Shown here: positions 10,051-20,820 of the stretch, in pieces
Position numbering within the stretch: position 1 is the first letter of the stretch
Layout: every line of letters starts with the position of its first letter
DNA from: Diploptera punctata
Taxonomy: Eukaryota; Arthropoda; Insecta; Blattodea; Blaberidae
Direction: 5' to 3'
Assembly (NCBI GenBank): GCA_030220185.1
Contig: JASPKZ010000423.1
Location: forward strand, 1,567,501 to 1,631,500
DNA length: 64,000 bases
The notes under the pieces: model-generated
The model's input: the letters and a program-made list of their open reading frames with translations, nothing else
Databases searched by the model: none
Told to the model about the DNA's origin: nothing
Position numbers and translations under genes: made by a program

Positions 10051-11261
10051 AACACCTAAATAAATGAAATAATGATTTTTAAATTTTCGTTTGAGGTAAA
10101 CTCCTACACCTTATGTTTTTAGAGCATAATAACAGCTAAACACTCGCTACACATGAAAATGTTATACACAATGTTATACATTGCACGAACCAAACTTGAT
10201 AGTTTGATAGAATCAATTTTTATTTACGGATTTCCAGTAAATCCCCAATTCTAATGGCCGTATTCATTGAGTTTTGGACAATACTTATCTGGGCCTATTT
10301 TAATAGCATATACTGAGTTTTGTTGTGAAATATTGAAAATTTCGACTGCTAGAGCAAATGTTTAAATTTTCGTTCCAGGTGAACTCCTACAACTAATGAT
10401 TTTAGACCATAATAGATAGCGGGTAGACACTCGGGTACTTGAAAACATGTAAGTACATATTTTCATGAAGATCAATTAAGAGGATAAGAAGTCTATATGA
10501 CTCAAACATACGCTGCGCCAGTTGATTTTTTTATATATAAATATTTTAACGTGTATATGTTGGTCATCCTCAATTACCTAGAGGCACAGCCAAATAATTT
10601 TTCCGCGATATGAGCGAACGGACACGGTTTTGTGACGTAAAAGCTCAGCTGACAGATGAGAGACAGGGTAGGAGATACCGTGGGTGGGGACGCGAGCAAT
10701 TGGAATTCTAGACGTGAGAATATGATTGACGCTATTGAGATGAGGGGGGCGGAAGAAAGAAAGAAGGGAAGAGGCGTGTTAGGGAAAAAATATGTTTCTG
10801 CGATGCGGACAAATTATTTAGCTCTTCATCTACCTGTAAATATGTTTCGAAACTCCAGACTTCTCATTTGTTAAAAATCTAGGCAAAGGATTGGAATTCA
10901 CTTAAATAATTTCAGTGCCAAGTGTACTGTTGACATTGTTTTTTTAATCATCTAGCAACTGCATATTTTTTATTCAGCTCGATTACTTTTAAAATACAGT
11001 TTTGCAATGAATAACTACGTACTTGTAGTAATATACTTCGTCTTTTTCATTATTAATTTTGTAACAATACAATATTTAGCAGAGACAATAGTTTGTATAC
11101 TCATGTACAGAATTGATTTTTCAATTATCAGTGGTGCAAGTAAGAAGCGAAAATAATTACTTGGATTCAAATTTAGTTTTAATTAACCTTTCTTTTAATA
11201 TGTTTAACACTTTTACTTCCTTAGTTACTTTTCTGTGTTTTTAAATATAACTAACTAACTC
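10051..11261. other. Helitron-like fragments and unassigned DNA
   Basis: 10080-10160 and 10250-10470 resemble the interiors of the Helitron-like elements at 26200 and 37500 (phrases such as TGAACTCCTACA, AAATTTTCG and AATAGCATATACTGAG recur). 10480-11261 shows nothing familiar. The 72-codon frame at 10656-10874 has no recognisable relatives. Confidence 0.5.
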
Positions 11262-11910
11262 ACTGGCACTATCGAACCATAGGTTCATGGCCGAGCGGAC
11301 ATAAACTCTTCATACATCCCTATCCTGAGCCAATGTTTTCCATTCATCCCCTGTATAATATCTACTTCCCTCAAATCATAGGTAATGTTATTCTCCCACC
11401 TCATTCTTGGCCTACCAACTGGGCGTTTTCCCTCTGTTTTTCCTACAAGAAGCTTCCATGCACGTCTTTCATTCCCTATTAGTGCCATATGTCCTGCCCA
11501 TCGCAGTCTAGAGACAACTGTTGTCATTATATCTGGCTTCCTATAAATACCATGTAATTCACTGTTATGCAGTCTTGTCCATTCATCCGTTTGTTCATCT
11601 CTCTTTGGACCAAATGTTTTCCTAAGTACTTTATTCTCAATACTCGTTATCTCCTATCCTCCCTTAAAGTAAGAGTCCATGTTTTCACATCCATATAATA
11701 TAACTGGTAGAGTAATATTTTATATATTTTCAGTTTAAAGTTTTTTGAAAGGAGTTGGGAATTCAAGAGTCCCTGCAATGCATAATGGCACGCATTTCCA
11801 GAATTGAGCCTATGTTTAATTTCCTTGTGCATCTCATTCCTGTTTGTGATTATTGTTCCTCGGTATTTGAATTCAGCCACTTCCTCAAAATTTCCCTCAG
11901 TAAATTAATA
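11262..11910 (-). mobile_element. LINE-A 3' end, copy 3
   Basis: Minus-strand C-terminal LINE-A coding remnant in two frames: 11880-11647 (AEFKYRGTIITNRNEM, then KHRLNSGNACHYAL) and 11527-11285 (RLRWAGHM, KRPVGRPRMRWENN, YDLREVD). It continues to the conserved 3' terminus at 11262-11300. Of the LINE-A pieces it is one of the better preserved, yet it lacks the RT catalytic motif. Confidence 0.85.
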
Positions 11911-12164
11911 CCAACGGATTAGGTCGAAACTAATTACATTATTGTTTCAAATTCTACTATAAGGTCAATAATTTATGTGTATTAAAAATGACTAACTATC
12001 TACATACATATGGACTAAAGAATTTCAAAATATGGACTATTTTTTTATAGAAATTGTGCATACATTTTCTGGTAGGGATTCGGAAGATCACTTGCATACA
12101 ATCATACTTTTACAGACGACGAATTATAATCAATATTGTGGTATTTTAATTATTATACCAACTA

Positions 12165-12300
12165 ACTAACTGACTGGTACCATCGAAGCCCATAGGTTCA
12201 TGGCCGTGCGGACATAAGCTATCCACACAGATCCCATCCTGATCTAATGTTTTCCAATCATCCCCTGTATAATCTACTCCCCTCAAATCATGGTTTATTA
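12165..12300 (-). mobile_element. LINE-A 3' terminus, copy 4
   Basis: Minus-strand match to the last ~130 bp of LINE-A, including the terminal 'gcggccatgaacc' type sequence and the short ACTAACTAACTG simple repeat at its end. Confidence 0.8.
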
Positions 12301-13136
12301 CGGACGGTGTCCGTTAAGCCGCGCCGTAGCGATAGCGTGAAGATCACTATTGTTTAAGTGGTCTTTGGCCCGAGCGGTTGGCCTTGGTTTTGGAGGATGA
12401 ATTCCACATTTAAACATACAGTAAACGAAAAAATAACATAATTTATTAAAATAAAACCAAACATAAAGAAATATTAGATCAACAACATATAAAACAATTT
12501 ATTTAAATCAGCTGAAATCGCCACATTGTTAAACGTCAAAATGCTAAAGTGTTAAAATCAGAGAGAGAAAACAACATTTAAAATATTCAACTTTGTTCAT
12601 TATTCTAAGTTCTTTGGACCATTTGGTCCATAATTAATTCTATGTCTGAAAATGACCATTAAAGAATGATAAAAATGCTTATATTACCATGTACAGCTGC
12701 CTCCCCTGCCGGGGAACCGCGTTCGGTCCCGCCGCCGTTCTGCCTTCGGTAAAAAAATCGCGAATATTTATATGATAAATTTAAGTTTCTAATTGGGGAA
12801 ATTTGGGGTGGAAAGTTTATGATCTAGTTTCAAACCTCATCTATGTCAAAATGGAAAGCTTTGTTCTACTTTCCTTGTTGTACTCATTCTTCACTTATCT
12901 AATGTGGTCATCTTTCTAACTCAACAATTCTGGAATCTTTTGACATGGTTTTGATCCAGGATATAGAAATATGCCTTTTTACTAGCGTTTTTTATATTAT
13001 ATGCGTATGAACTAATATGTTTTTCAGTGCGGTTAATTATCCCCTACTTTCTGATATAATACACATGTATATGTGTCTATCCTTTATCGGCTTTTTATAG
13101 TATTTTATTATTATGGCAGTTAGGCCCTAGTGTTGG
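12301..13136. other. Unassigned DNA with two GC-rich islands
   Basis: 12301-12400 (with TTGGCCCGAGCGGTTGGCC) and 12700-12755 (with CCCCTGCCGGGGAACCGCG) stand out from AT-rich surroundings. The first resembles a tRNA-like D-arm region; the second contains a CCCCTGCCGGGG hairpin. I cannot assign either. Confidence 0.35.
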
Positions 13137-13480
13137 CATAACATGGTTAATGTTGTTCTCCCACCTTAATCTTTGTCTACCAACTGGGCGTTTTCCATCT
13201 GGTTTTCCTACCGAGAAGCTTCCATGCCCCTCTTACAATCCTTATTCGTGCCACATGTTCTACCCATCGAAGTCTACGAGACTTAACTGTTCTTATTAAA
13301 TCAAGTTACTTATAAAGATCATGCACCTCACTGTCTTCTCTACTCGCCTGTCTGTTCATCTTTCATTGGTACAAACATTTTCCTAAGTACTTTACTCTCA
13401 AATACTCATATTTTTTTTCTCTTGAGTCATGTTTCGCATTTATATAAGAGGGAGGATAATAGTTTTCTGGCAGGCATTAC
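13137..13480 (-). mobile_element. LINE-A fragment, copy 5
   Basis: Minus-strand match to LINE-A from the thumb (KYLS...FEN) through KRPVGR to the MRWENN region. The conserved 3' terminus is missing and frames are broken. Confidence 0.75.
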
Positions 13481-14082
13481 AAAATATATTTTACCATTTG
13501 TTGATAATGCTTCATTCGAAAAATTACTTACATACTATATTCATTTGGAGATGTCGATTTGCAATCAATCTCGTGGTATTTTAACTATTTATTATATCGA
13601 ATGAACAAATATAAAATATATCGTAAATACAGTGAAAACTCACTCACGACTATTGATAGGTCATTAACTACTGAATAGAGCATTTTAAACCAAATATTTG
13701 AACACTGTGAAATACTTACAGCATTATATAATTGCGAGGACTAATCCTGCTGTGGTCAGATATAAGCAATCCTGTTGTCATATGGGTTTGATTGAAAAGG
13801 ATCGACAATAAAAAAAATGTACATACAACAAAACTGATTTAATGTTTTATTTAATTAATTAGCCTGGTGGAATTAAGACCACGTGGCCTCTTCTTCCACT
13901 CACGAGGACAAATTTAAGTTACATTGAAGTACATAAATCACAATAATATTAGATACTAAACGATTATTTGGTAAAACTGAAAAATAATAAAAAGATCTAA
14001 TAACAAAATTTAGCGAATGATAATTAAAAGTAAAACTATAATACAAATAAACATAGGGGAAGAACAGTTCCTACTTACTTAC
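13481..14082. other. AT-rich DNA, no gene recognised
   Basis: 13540-13610 resembles 12080-12165 (both have CAATCAATnTnGTGGTATTTTAA-like sequence), so a short diverged repeat is shared by the two LINE-A flanks. The remainder, including AAGACCACGTGGCCTC at about 13876, is unassigned. Confidence 0.4.
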
Positions 14083-14195
14083 TTACTCACTGGCACTATC
14101 GAACCCGTAGGTTCATGGCCGCACGAACATAAGCTCTCCATACATCCCTATCCTGAGCTAATGCTTTCCAATCATACCCTGTATAATCTTCCGAT
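14083..14195 (-). mobile_element. LINE-A 3' terminus, copy 6
   Basis: Minus-strand match to the last ~110 bp of LINE-A with the TTACTTACTTACTCACTGGC simple-repeat end at 14083-14096. Confidence 0.8.
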
Positions 14196-14321
14196 TCCGA
14201 TTCCGATTGAGGGTCTTTCCACTTTTCAGCGGTTGCCCTTTTACCAGCCGGCTGCTGGCTCTTCAAATCCACATGTGTTTCAGAGTTTCAGAGTGTCTAT
14301 CTTTTCTATGAAGTGCGTGGA

Positions 14322-15526
14322 GTCAAGCCGAATGACATAATACTAAGCTTCGATGTGGTTGCATTATTCACTAAGGTACCTATCGGAGATACAATGACAT
14401 ACTTACAAGAACTCTTTCCTCCAGATATAACAGCGCTCTACAACATATGTCTCACAGAATCTTATTTTCAATGAAGAGGTGCATTCTACGAACAAATAGA
14501 TGGCGTGGCCATGGGAAGTCCATTAAGTCCCATAATAGCAAATTTCTACATGGAAAAAATTGAAAAAACAGGCTTTGGAGAATGCTACCTTAAGACCCAC
14601 AGTTTGGCTGAGATATGTGGATGACACCTTCGTCATTTGGGAGCACGGTGAGGAGGAACTAGATAACTTCAAGAAACACATAAATGGGATTTGTCCCAGC
14701 ATCCAATTCACCCTGGAAATAGAACAAAACAACAGTCTACCGTTTTTGGATGTTTTGGTAATCCGAAACCAAGACATGACACTTGGACACAAGGTTTACA
14801 GGAAAAATACACACACAGATAGATACCTACATAAACAGTCTAACCACCATCCGAGACAAAAACGTGGGATAATAAAAACCCAGGTTGAACGAGCCAAAAG
14901 GATTTCGGAACCACAGTATCTGCAAGAGGAAATCAATCATCTCCATGCAGCTTTTCTAATCAATGGATACAGCAAAACAGATTTTCGTCGAGCCATAATC
15001 CCAAGAAATATAGGTCCGAAAACGAAGACAAGGAAGAGACAAGTGGTAAGGTCTACCTACCTTATATCAAAACAACAACAGAGAAAATTGGACGACTATT
15101 AAAGAAATTCAACATATCAACAACCTACAAACCAACACAAAAAATCAGCAATATACTTCGCCCAGCCAAAGACACTAGAGATCCTTTAAGTCATGCCGGT
15201 ATATATCGTATCCCGTGCAGTTGTGGAGAGGTGTACATCGGCACAACAAAAAGAATGATCAACACAAGATTACAAGAACACATGAGACACTGCAGACTAA
15301 AACAAAATGAAAAATCGGCCGTAGCGGAACACTTGATGAACAACCAACAACATATTATAAGATTCGAAGATACTCAGGTATTATCACAAACATCACATTA
15401 CTACACCAGACTATACAGAGAAGCCATTGAAATATATAAACATAAAAATTCCTTCAACAAAAAAGAAGAAACCATGAAGATAAAATTTGGATCCCAGCAC
15501 TGCATAACACGACAACGAAGCCTATG
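14322..15526 (+). pseudogene. PLE-3: Penelope-like RT plus GIY-YIG endonuclease, 5'-truncated and frameshifted
   Basis: Reading begins in the RT palm (DIILSFDVVALFTKVP). After an in-frame stop near 14473 it goes on to GVAMGSPLSPIIANFYM, then shifts frame in an A-run near 14560. The next frame (14560-15102) holds the catalytic YVDD at 14614-14625 and SLPFLDVLV. A further shift leads to the GIY-YIG domain: GIY at 15198-15206, YIG at 15234-15242, then R and EH, with a stop at 15526. The N-terminal third with the DKG motif is missing. It is diverged from PLE-1 and PLE-2. A hammerhead-like fold follows 138 bases after the stop. Confidence 0.9.
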
Positions 15527-15663
15527 ACTTCTGCAATCGGCACAACAGCAAACGCAGAGAACCCCCCCACCACCCAGGGTTTAGCTATAAAAAGAGAGAC
15601 AGTTTCCAACCACCAGCCAGTCTGCAGCCGACTGTTGAGGAGTTCACAGAGAGCACGCAGTAT

Positions 15664-15702
15664 CTCCTGATGAGGTCTACCGCAGGTAGACGAAACGTCG
15701 AG
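15664..15702 (+). ncRNA. Hammerhead-ribozyme-like fold at the PLE-3 tail
   Basis: Order seen: helix I CTC (15664-15666) with GAG (15700-15702); core CTGATGA (15667-15673); one extra G (15674); a perfect 7-bp helix II GTCTACC (15675-15681) with GGTAGAC (15685-15691) around a GCA loop; GAA (15692-15694); palindromic helix III ACGT (15695-15698); and C15699, so that the cleavage triplet is GTC. This matches the hammerhead core except for the extra base between core and helix II, which PLE-2 also has. The loopless helix III implies dimeric action. Hammerheads are an established feature of Penelope-like elements. Confidence 0.65.
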
Positions 15703-15779
15703 TAAGAAGACAACCAGACCACGGCCTATAAGCCCGGAAGACGAACCAAATATGGATAGTAAAATAATTTTTAAACTCT

Positions 15780-16638
15780 ATCTAACAAGAATAACTTTCA
15801 AACCATAAAATAAGGAACATATTTCAAATAAAAGTTCAATATATATAATGATATGTGATATTTTCAGATATCTGTAAAATATGTACTATACCTAACGCCA
15901 AGTCTACTACATTTATCATTCATAGTTTGATTAAATTTTATGATCTAATATTATAATTAATATGTTTGTTGTGATTTAATATAACGTGTGTTTGTCCTGA
16001 TCGAGTGAAAAAGATTACTACATCCCATAACTCCTCTAGGCTTAAAAATATAATACTAATTATATTATTATATTATTAATTACACTGGTCAACATGATTT
16101 TTGTCTCATGAGTACCAATATTTGTACTTAATGCAGTTTTTTATCGTGTTTTCAAATATGTATTCGGAATTTCTCCATCACCAACAGTTTTATTATTTCA
16201 ATTTCATTTAATGGATTTAAATGATTATTTTTTAATAAACATTTTTCGTCCATTTGTCCATTGTAAAATAAAACGGGGAACACTTTCGTCAGAAGATTTC
16301 AGCTATGGAAATGATATATCAAGGCAAATGGAATCCTAATATGCTGGCCGATTATTGTTGGACCATCAAGAGGGATGCTCCACAGGCATAGCAGAAAATC
16401 GTAATTTATTACTTATTAGGTGAGTTCGAATGTTCGAATATTGTGTAGTTACGAATGTAGAAAATATTAAAGTGTTTGAAATTATAAATGTTTGTCTCTC
16501 GGAAACCTTGCGTGCTGGAGAAAAATCGATATCATATTTGAATTCAGGATCACACATGTTTCTTTCTGAGACAAAAAAGTTTATTTTTTGTTGTTCAGTG
16601 TTATAAATTAATTTGGTATGACGTATGGGCATGCTAGT
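15780..16638. other. AT-rich DNA, nothing recognised
   Basis: No frame with family resemblance and no tRNA-like head. The 88-codon minus frame at 16366-16632 has no motif I recognise. Confidence 0.5.
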
Positions 16639-16835
16639 CCATCGCAGTGGTTTTGGGGTAATACCGTTTCCTTTTTAGCATCAGGCCCCAGTTTGAACCC
16701 TGGTCAGGATACATTTCCTGAGTAAGATTTTTTCGGGGGGAGGGGGGTTCCTCAACAAAGACAAATATCGGGAACTTTAAGGTGCAAATAGTCTCGACCA
16801 ACACTGGCATAACAGTCATCATTATCGTCATATTT
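16639..16835 (+). mobile_element. SINE-1, diverged copy
   Basis: Head with a B-box-like GTTTGAACCC at about 16692, then the body in the same order as SINE-1 (TTTCCTGAGTAAGATTTTTTCGG, AAGACAAATATCGGGAACTTTAAGG, then ATCATTATCGTC). It is more diverged than the 31330 and 41519 copies and lacks the distal third. Confidence 0.7.
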
Positions 16836-16849
16836 GGTGTATGTCAGAG

Positions 16850-17110
16850 TCCAGTCAGAGCCTTTCTAAGATATGTCTTCCTGACCTATCTATCTCTGTC
16901 CACGAATTTCGAATTTTAAGCTTTTAGACATCTTCCAAAATTCCATCCATCCACCTAGCTTTAGGTCTTCCAACATTTTTTTTGTTCCATCTGTACGGTC
17001 CACCTTTTTTAACTGTCTCACTATTATCCATTCTCTGGAAATGTCCTACCATCTCAATCTAGCTATTTTAATAGATTATAATAGTCATCTATTCATATTC
17101 TCCTAGGTAA
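16850..17110 (-). pseudogene. LINE-F C-terminal fragment
   Basis: Minus-strand reading shows a KCWKTKARWMDGILEDV-type stretch, the polar tail that in many non-LTR elements follows the RT (…GRPKxRWMDxxxEDV). Frames are interrupted. Different from LINE-A, -B and -C. Confidence 0.55.
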
Positions 17111-17394
17111 GTATGAATATGCGAGTGAATGTTCTATCTTCTCTACATCTTGGTTTCATCTCGGAGGTGGTCCTGGCATTGAACTGTACACTCTTGTAGG
17201 GAGGCTCTCCATGTCCATTTGTAGTAAAATAATGTGTATGTGTGTGCTCCGTAGTTTAGAAACCTCTCCCAAAACAGATCATATACTTTTAAGGTCCCGG
17301 TGATTTGGTATATGTAAAAGAACCTATAAATGTAATGGTTAAAATAAAGTACAGAGAGAAAAGAGAAAGGGCGTGTTAATAATAGATATATGAA

Positions 17395-17625
17395 GAGCCT
17401 AAGTAATTAATGTAAACTTTTGGCTCAATTGAAACACCCTGTAATATTGATTAAAAGTACAACTGTTTTAAAGCTATTTAGACAGATGCCTGGGGGCAAT
17501 CCAATTCGAATGAAACACTCGTTTCGAAGCAGAGTAGTTTTAAATGTACATTAATAATACAGAATTATTCTCTTCTGCATTCAATTAGAAAAGTACTTTC
17601 CATTCATCCAGGAGGACTACTAATG
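17395..17625 (+). repeat. Interspersed repeat R3, copy 1
   Basis: A ~230-bp segment matching 23450-23688 in the same orientation, with shared ACTGTTTTAAAGCTATTTAG and CATTCATCCAGGAG blocks. Non-coding and not assigned to a family. In the second copy it lies directly beside a LINE-A end. Confidence 0.7.
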
Positions 17626-17774
17626 TGAAATGACTTACTGGCTAATGTCCTTTTTATTGCTTTCTACTATCTGTTTATTTGACGTTTTCCGAATATTTAT
17701 TTATCCAAAATGTGTAATTTCTTGGAAATGCAAAACGGCTGTCAAATTTTGCTCAGAGACATTAATTTAGGCTT

Positions 17775-17935
17775 GAGGTTATTTTACGAAACCTGATAAT
17801 CTTCAGATTCCCTCCCGGAGGAATTGTTCCTAGGATTTTGGCATTCTAAAAATCCATCGACCCCGGCCGAGTTTGAACCTGTGATCTTTGGGACTAGTTG
17901 CAAGAAACATAACCACTAGACCACCAAGACGGGTT
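17775..17935 (-). mobile_element. SINE-2 head fragment
   Basis: Minus-strand match to the tRNA-like head (with CCACTAG on the plus strand marking the A-box region) and the first ~90 bp of body of the SINE-2 copy at 8791-9182. Confidence 0.7.
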
Positions 17936-18027
17936 CTCCAGAATTATACTTTTGCAATTACTTGTCAGGATGAATTTCAAGCTCGAATATTTTCTTCAGT
18001 CCCTGTTGATTTTCCCATTACCAATTT

Positions 18028-18395
18028 TTTTTTTACTTACGGATCTGAAACACGGGCAGTGACAACACAGCAATCTGCCAGAATTCAAGCTGAAGAATGA
18101 AATTCCTCAGACCAATAGCAGGATATCAAAGAACAGACAAAGAACATAACACAAAATAATACAGCAACTAAAAGTAGAGGAATTAAACACAAAATTAGTG
18201 ACATACTCAACAAACTGGAAATAACACTTAGAAAGGATGACTGAGAACAGAATACCAAAAGCAGCACACAACAATACATCAAGAGGAAGAAGTTCAGGAA
18301 GACCAAAGAAAATATGGAAAGAGCAGCAATTTCGAGCCGGAACAGGCTATCAGAAAGCCTAAACCGTGACGAAGAAGAAGAAGAAGAAGAAGAAG
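18028..18395 (+). pseudogene. LINE-B C-terminal fragment
   Basis: Plus-strand reading gives FTYGSETRAVTTQQSARIQA, then EMKFLRPIAGYQRTD, then HLERMTENRIPKA and RGRSSGRPKKIWKE, with a GAA-repeat tail at 18374-18397. This is the thumb and polar tail of a non-LTR RT; the ending matches the LINE-B copy at 59934-60690. Frame breaks occur near 18100 and 18220. The catalytic domain is absent. Confidence 0.75.
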
Positions 18396-18509
18396 ACAAA
18401 TTTTTCTGAACATTTTTCAAATTAAATTGTTTGACCCAGATGTCCATACAAACTTGGGCTTAATAAAGTAGCTTTCTATTTAATCTGACCATTTCTGTAA
18501 CATCATTAA

Positions 18510-18729
18510 CCCTTAAATTCGCAATGTATTCTATAGGATACATCAATTAGTTTAATTTATTTAATATGTTTAATAAAACAGAAGAAAACGAATAAGTAGA
18601 AATTACTTAAATGTATGTCGAATTATACAGTATATCTAAAATTAACAGTTATGAATGATTTAGTTTTCACTGCAGTTGGCAATATTTAAATAACTCACAC
18701 GATAAATTAGTGTTTTGCCAATTTAAGGG
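18510..18729. mobile_element. piggyBac-type MITE
   Basis: A 220-bp non-coding element with 15-bp terminal inverted repeats, CCCTTAAATTCGCAA on the left and its partner TTGCCAATTTAAGGG on the right (one mismatch), flanked on both sides by TTAA (18506-18509 and 18730-18733). TTAA duplication with CCC-starting ends is the signature of piggyBac-family transposition. It needs a transposase from elsewhere. Confidence 0.85.
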
Positions 18730-18733
18730 TTAA

Positions 18734-19485
18734 TATTGAATTTTTCTTTTGTTTCATATCCAGATTCATCTCTCTAATAACCGCACTTAATATTTGTCCC
18801 ATTTCTTTTCTAGACTTCTCTGCTAGTGTGCTTTTAAATCTCATTTAGGTCAAGCGTATATAATTACACTATTGCCAATTATTTTTCCCATTTCAGCTTC
18901 TTGAATTGGTTTTCCAGGAGCAAGTTAAATATATTTGGACATATTAGTTCACCCTGTTTTGCATCTCTTTCTAGTTCCAAGGCGATGTGCTGACCACATT
19001 CCACTCATTGACATATGTAGATAAATAAGCATAACTGATAATCAGGTAGACCAAGAAACTCCTGATATGGGAGTACCCTTGTCTCCATGAGTATATACAT
19101 ATATAACCCTGGATAAAAAAGTCTTTGAAATATTTTTTAAGTAATGCAGTTCACAGCTCAAAAGAAAGCAACAACGAGAATTGTCTTACGCAGCATATTG
19201 GCCTATCTCATGAGGGATTGTACTATCAGAACCTTTAACACTCTTAGTGGACGTGCTAGTTCCAACTGTGATGCACAATCATCAATAGAATACGCCTGAA
19301 ATAAACCACACTGATGGGTGACATAAGACTGTTCTTTTATGCGTGGGCGTGTTTGGTTGGATTTTCCCTCTCATACCTCATCCCGCACTTTAAATCACTT
19401 CATATGTGGACTGTAGAAATTATGTAATATTAGATATAATGGTTAAATAGTGGTTAAAGTAGGAATAGCGGCAGAAATATGAGTA
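18734..19485. other. Unassigned DNA with a SINE-2 tail fragment
   Basis: 18985-19090 matches the 3' part of SINE-2 (TGCTGACCACATTCCACTC, then AACTCCTGATATGGGAG as in the copy at 61665). The rest shows nothing I recognise. Confidence 0.5.
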
Positions 19486-19538
19486 TCAGAGGAACAGAAT
19501 AAATATTGTGATATTTATATTTGAAGAAAAAAAATTTC

Positions 19539-19605
19539 GCCTAGACCCGAACCCGGGACTTTTGGCTTTCCGGGCCAAATGGTCTACCATTTGAGCTACC
19601 GAGGC
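19539..19605 (-). tRNA. tRNA-like module T1 (repeat-borne, not a confirmed gene)
   Basis: The minus strand reads GCCTCGG (acceptor), a D-arm region with a mutated distal half (GCTC with GACC), an arm TTTGGC/GCCAAA with loop CCGGAAA, a T-arm with GGTTCGGG, and no intact 3' acceptor strand because a few bases are lost. An 8-base T-run follows, as expected of a Pol III terminator. Loss in the D and T arms argues against a working tRNA. Confidence 0.4.
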
Positions 19606-19765
19606 GAGTTGCGATCTAGACGCAAATTTTCCTCTTATACACATTGTAATTCCATCACACAAAACGCTATTAAGCCATTGCAACGATAGAACCAAAAGCT
19701 TCATAGCATTTTTCGAGGGAATTACAACGTATAGAAGAGGAAAATTTACGTCTAGATCGCAACTC

Positions 19766-19838
19766 GCCTCGGTAGCTCAGTTGGTAGAGCATTTGGCCCG
19801 GAAAGCCAAAGGTTCCGGGTTCGAGTCTCGGTCTAGGC
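19766..19838 (+). tRNA. tRNA-like module T2 (repeat-borne, not a confirmed gene)
   Basis: 73 bases with acceptor GCCTCGG/TCTAGGC (6 of 7 pairs counting G-U), D stem GCTC/GAGC, anticodon arm TTTGGC/GCCAAA around CCGGAAA (one pair longer than normal), and T stem CCGGG/CTCGG around TTCGAGT. TTTTT follows within 10 bases. The overall shape is Lys-like, but the 6-bp anticodon stem is unusual, and the copy is embedded in a repeat, so I treat it as a SINE-type tRNA relic. Confidence 0.5.
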
Positions 19839-20055
19839 GAAAATTTTTCTTTCCAAATATAATTTATCCTTCAGTGAGAAGTGTTAAATTAATAATAAAA
19901 ACATCAATGTAGTGTTTGTATTATTAGGCGATAACGAGGAGACACTACAGCCAACACACACATTCCATTGAGTAACACCAATAAATTGGGACTGGAAGTA
20001 AATATTAATAAAACTAAACACGATATCTGACATTATAATTATATTACAAACTTTA

Positions 20056-20177
20056 AATGGGCCGAAGAAATGTAGGAAGAACACGTCGTTGGAAAGACCA
20101 CCTGCACCTGCAGCATATAATGCACCGGGGAGCGGAACGGGCCAAGAGGTCCATACCTTGAAGATGATGATGATGAT
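20056..20177 (+). pseudogene. LINE-E 3' end
   Basis: Reads GRRNVGRTRRWKDHLHLQ and then a GAT-repeat tail (20163-20177): the GRP-like basic tail of a non-LTR RT followed directly by a simple repeat. Short and isolated. Confidence 0.6.
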
Positions 20178-20189
20178 GAACTTTAAATG

Positions 20190-20520
20190 GAGAGTTAATG
20201 CAAAATTAGTGTAATTTTGAAGAATTTACTAAATTCAATTACCTAGGAACAATAATAATTACAACAGGAATGAGCAGCTAAAATAATTTAAACATAGGCT
20301 CAATTCTGGAAATGCATGCTAGAAATCCTTATTATCCCAATTTCTCTCAGATAGCGTTAAATAAAAATGTAAAAGTGTTTTTGTTCCAGTTATATTATAT
20401 GGTTTCGAAACCTGGACTTTTATTTTAAAGAGAAGAAAAGATTAAATGTATTTAGAAAAAAAATTTTAGTAAAATTTTTGGACCTAGCAGAGACCAACAA
20501 ACATATAAATGGAGAAGACT
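20190..20520 (+). mobile_element. LINE-A, copy 7, 5' part
   Basis: Degraded LINE-A segment from the FxEVAEFKYLGT region through the thumb (ILYGFETWTF-like). It stops at an insertion: the 14 bases AAATGGAGAAGACT at 20507-20520 recur at 20821-20834. Confidence 0.8.
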
Positions 20521-20820
20521 AGAAAGCTGTAATTGTGGTATTAGCAACCAAAGTGTAGAACATATTATATTTGATTGTCCTTTGTTCTGGAACGAAAGAT
20601 TCGAAATTACATGTGTTCTAAGTAACATTGCCTGTTTAAGTAAACCACACATTACAGAAGTGCTTATGAGAGAAAAGAACTACAGACTCTTTGATGTTCT
20701 TTTAAATAAAATTCATAAAAAAAATATTAGATAAAAAATTATATAACGACACAAACTTGACAAAATATAACCCTAATGTATCGTAGGTGAAATAGGGTTT
20801 ATAAATTTAGGGTATTAAAA
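20521..20820 (+). mobile_element. LINE-H 3' end inserted in LINE-A with a 14-bp duplication
   Basis: The 300-bp insert is flanked by an exact 14-bp direct repeat taken from LINE-A, the mark of target-primed integration. It encodes only the end of a protein: SCNCGISNQSVEHIIFDCPL (a CxCxxxxxxxHxxxxC zinc-knuckle-like pattern found at the C-terminus of Jockey- and I-type LINEs, after RNase H or RT), then a stop and a short AT-rich tail. It must have entered after LINE-A copy 7. Confidence 0.85.

Larger units (their letters stand above)
19490..19880. mobile_element. Palindromic element of two opposed tRNA-like modules
   Basis: Two related modules face away from each other around a ~60-bp centre (about 19655-19715). 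Each arm, read outward, has GGAATTACAA, an AAGAGGAAAATTT block, a tRNA-like body, a T-run and a TTCAAATATAA-like tail. The same module occurs in single orientation at 50010-50326. The arms are diverged from each other, so this is an old inverted pair or two separate insertions. Confidence 0.75.

Noticed and set aside
18085..18447. Serine-rich 120-codon minus-strand frame
   Set aside because: Antisense of the LINE-B tail and its GAA repeat; the plus-strand frame has the family motifs.
19766..19838. Calling T2 (and T8 at 50164) functional nuclear tRNA genes
   Set aside because: Anticodon stem is one pair too long, the modules lie in repeats with decayed sister copies, and no copy is clearly a standard isoacceptor.
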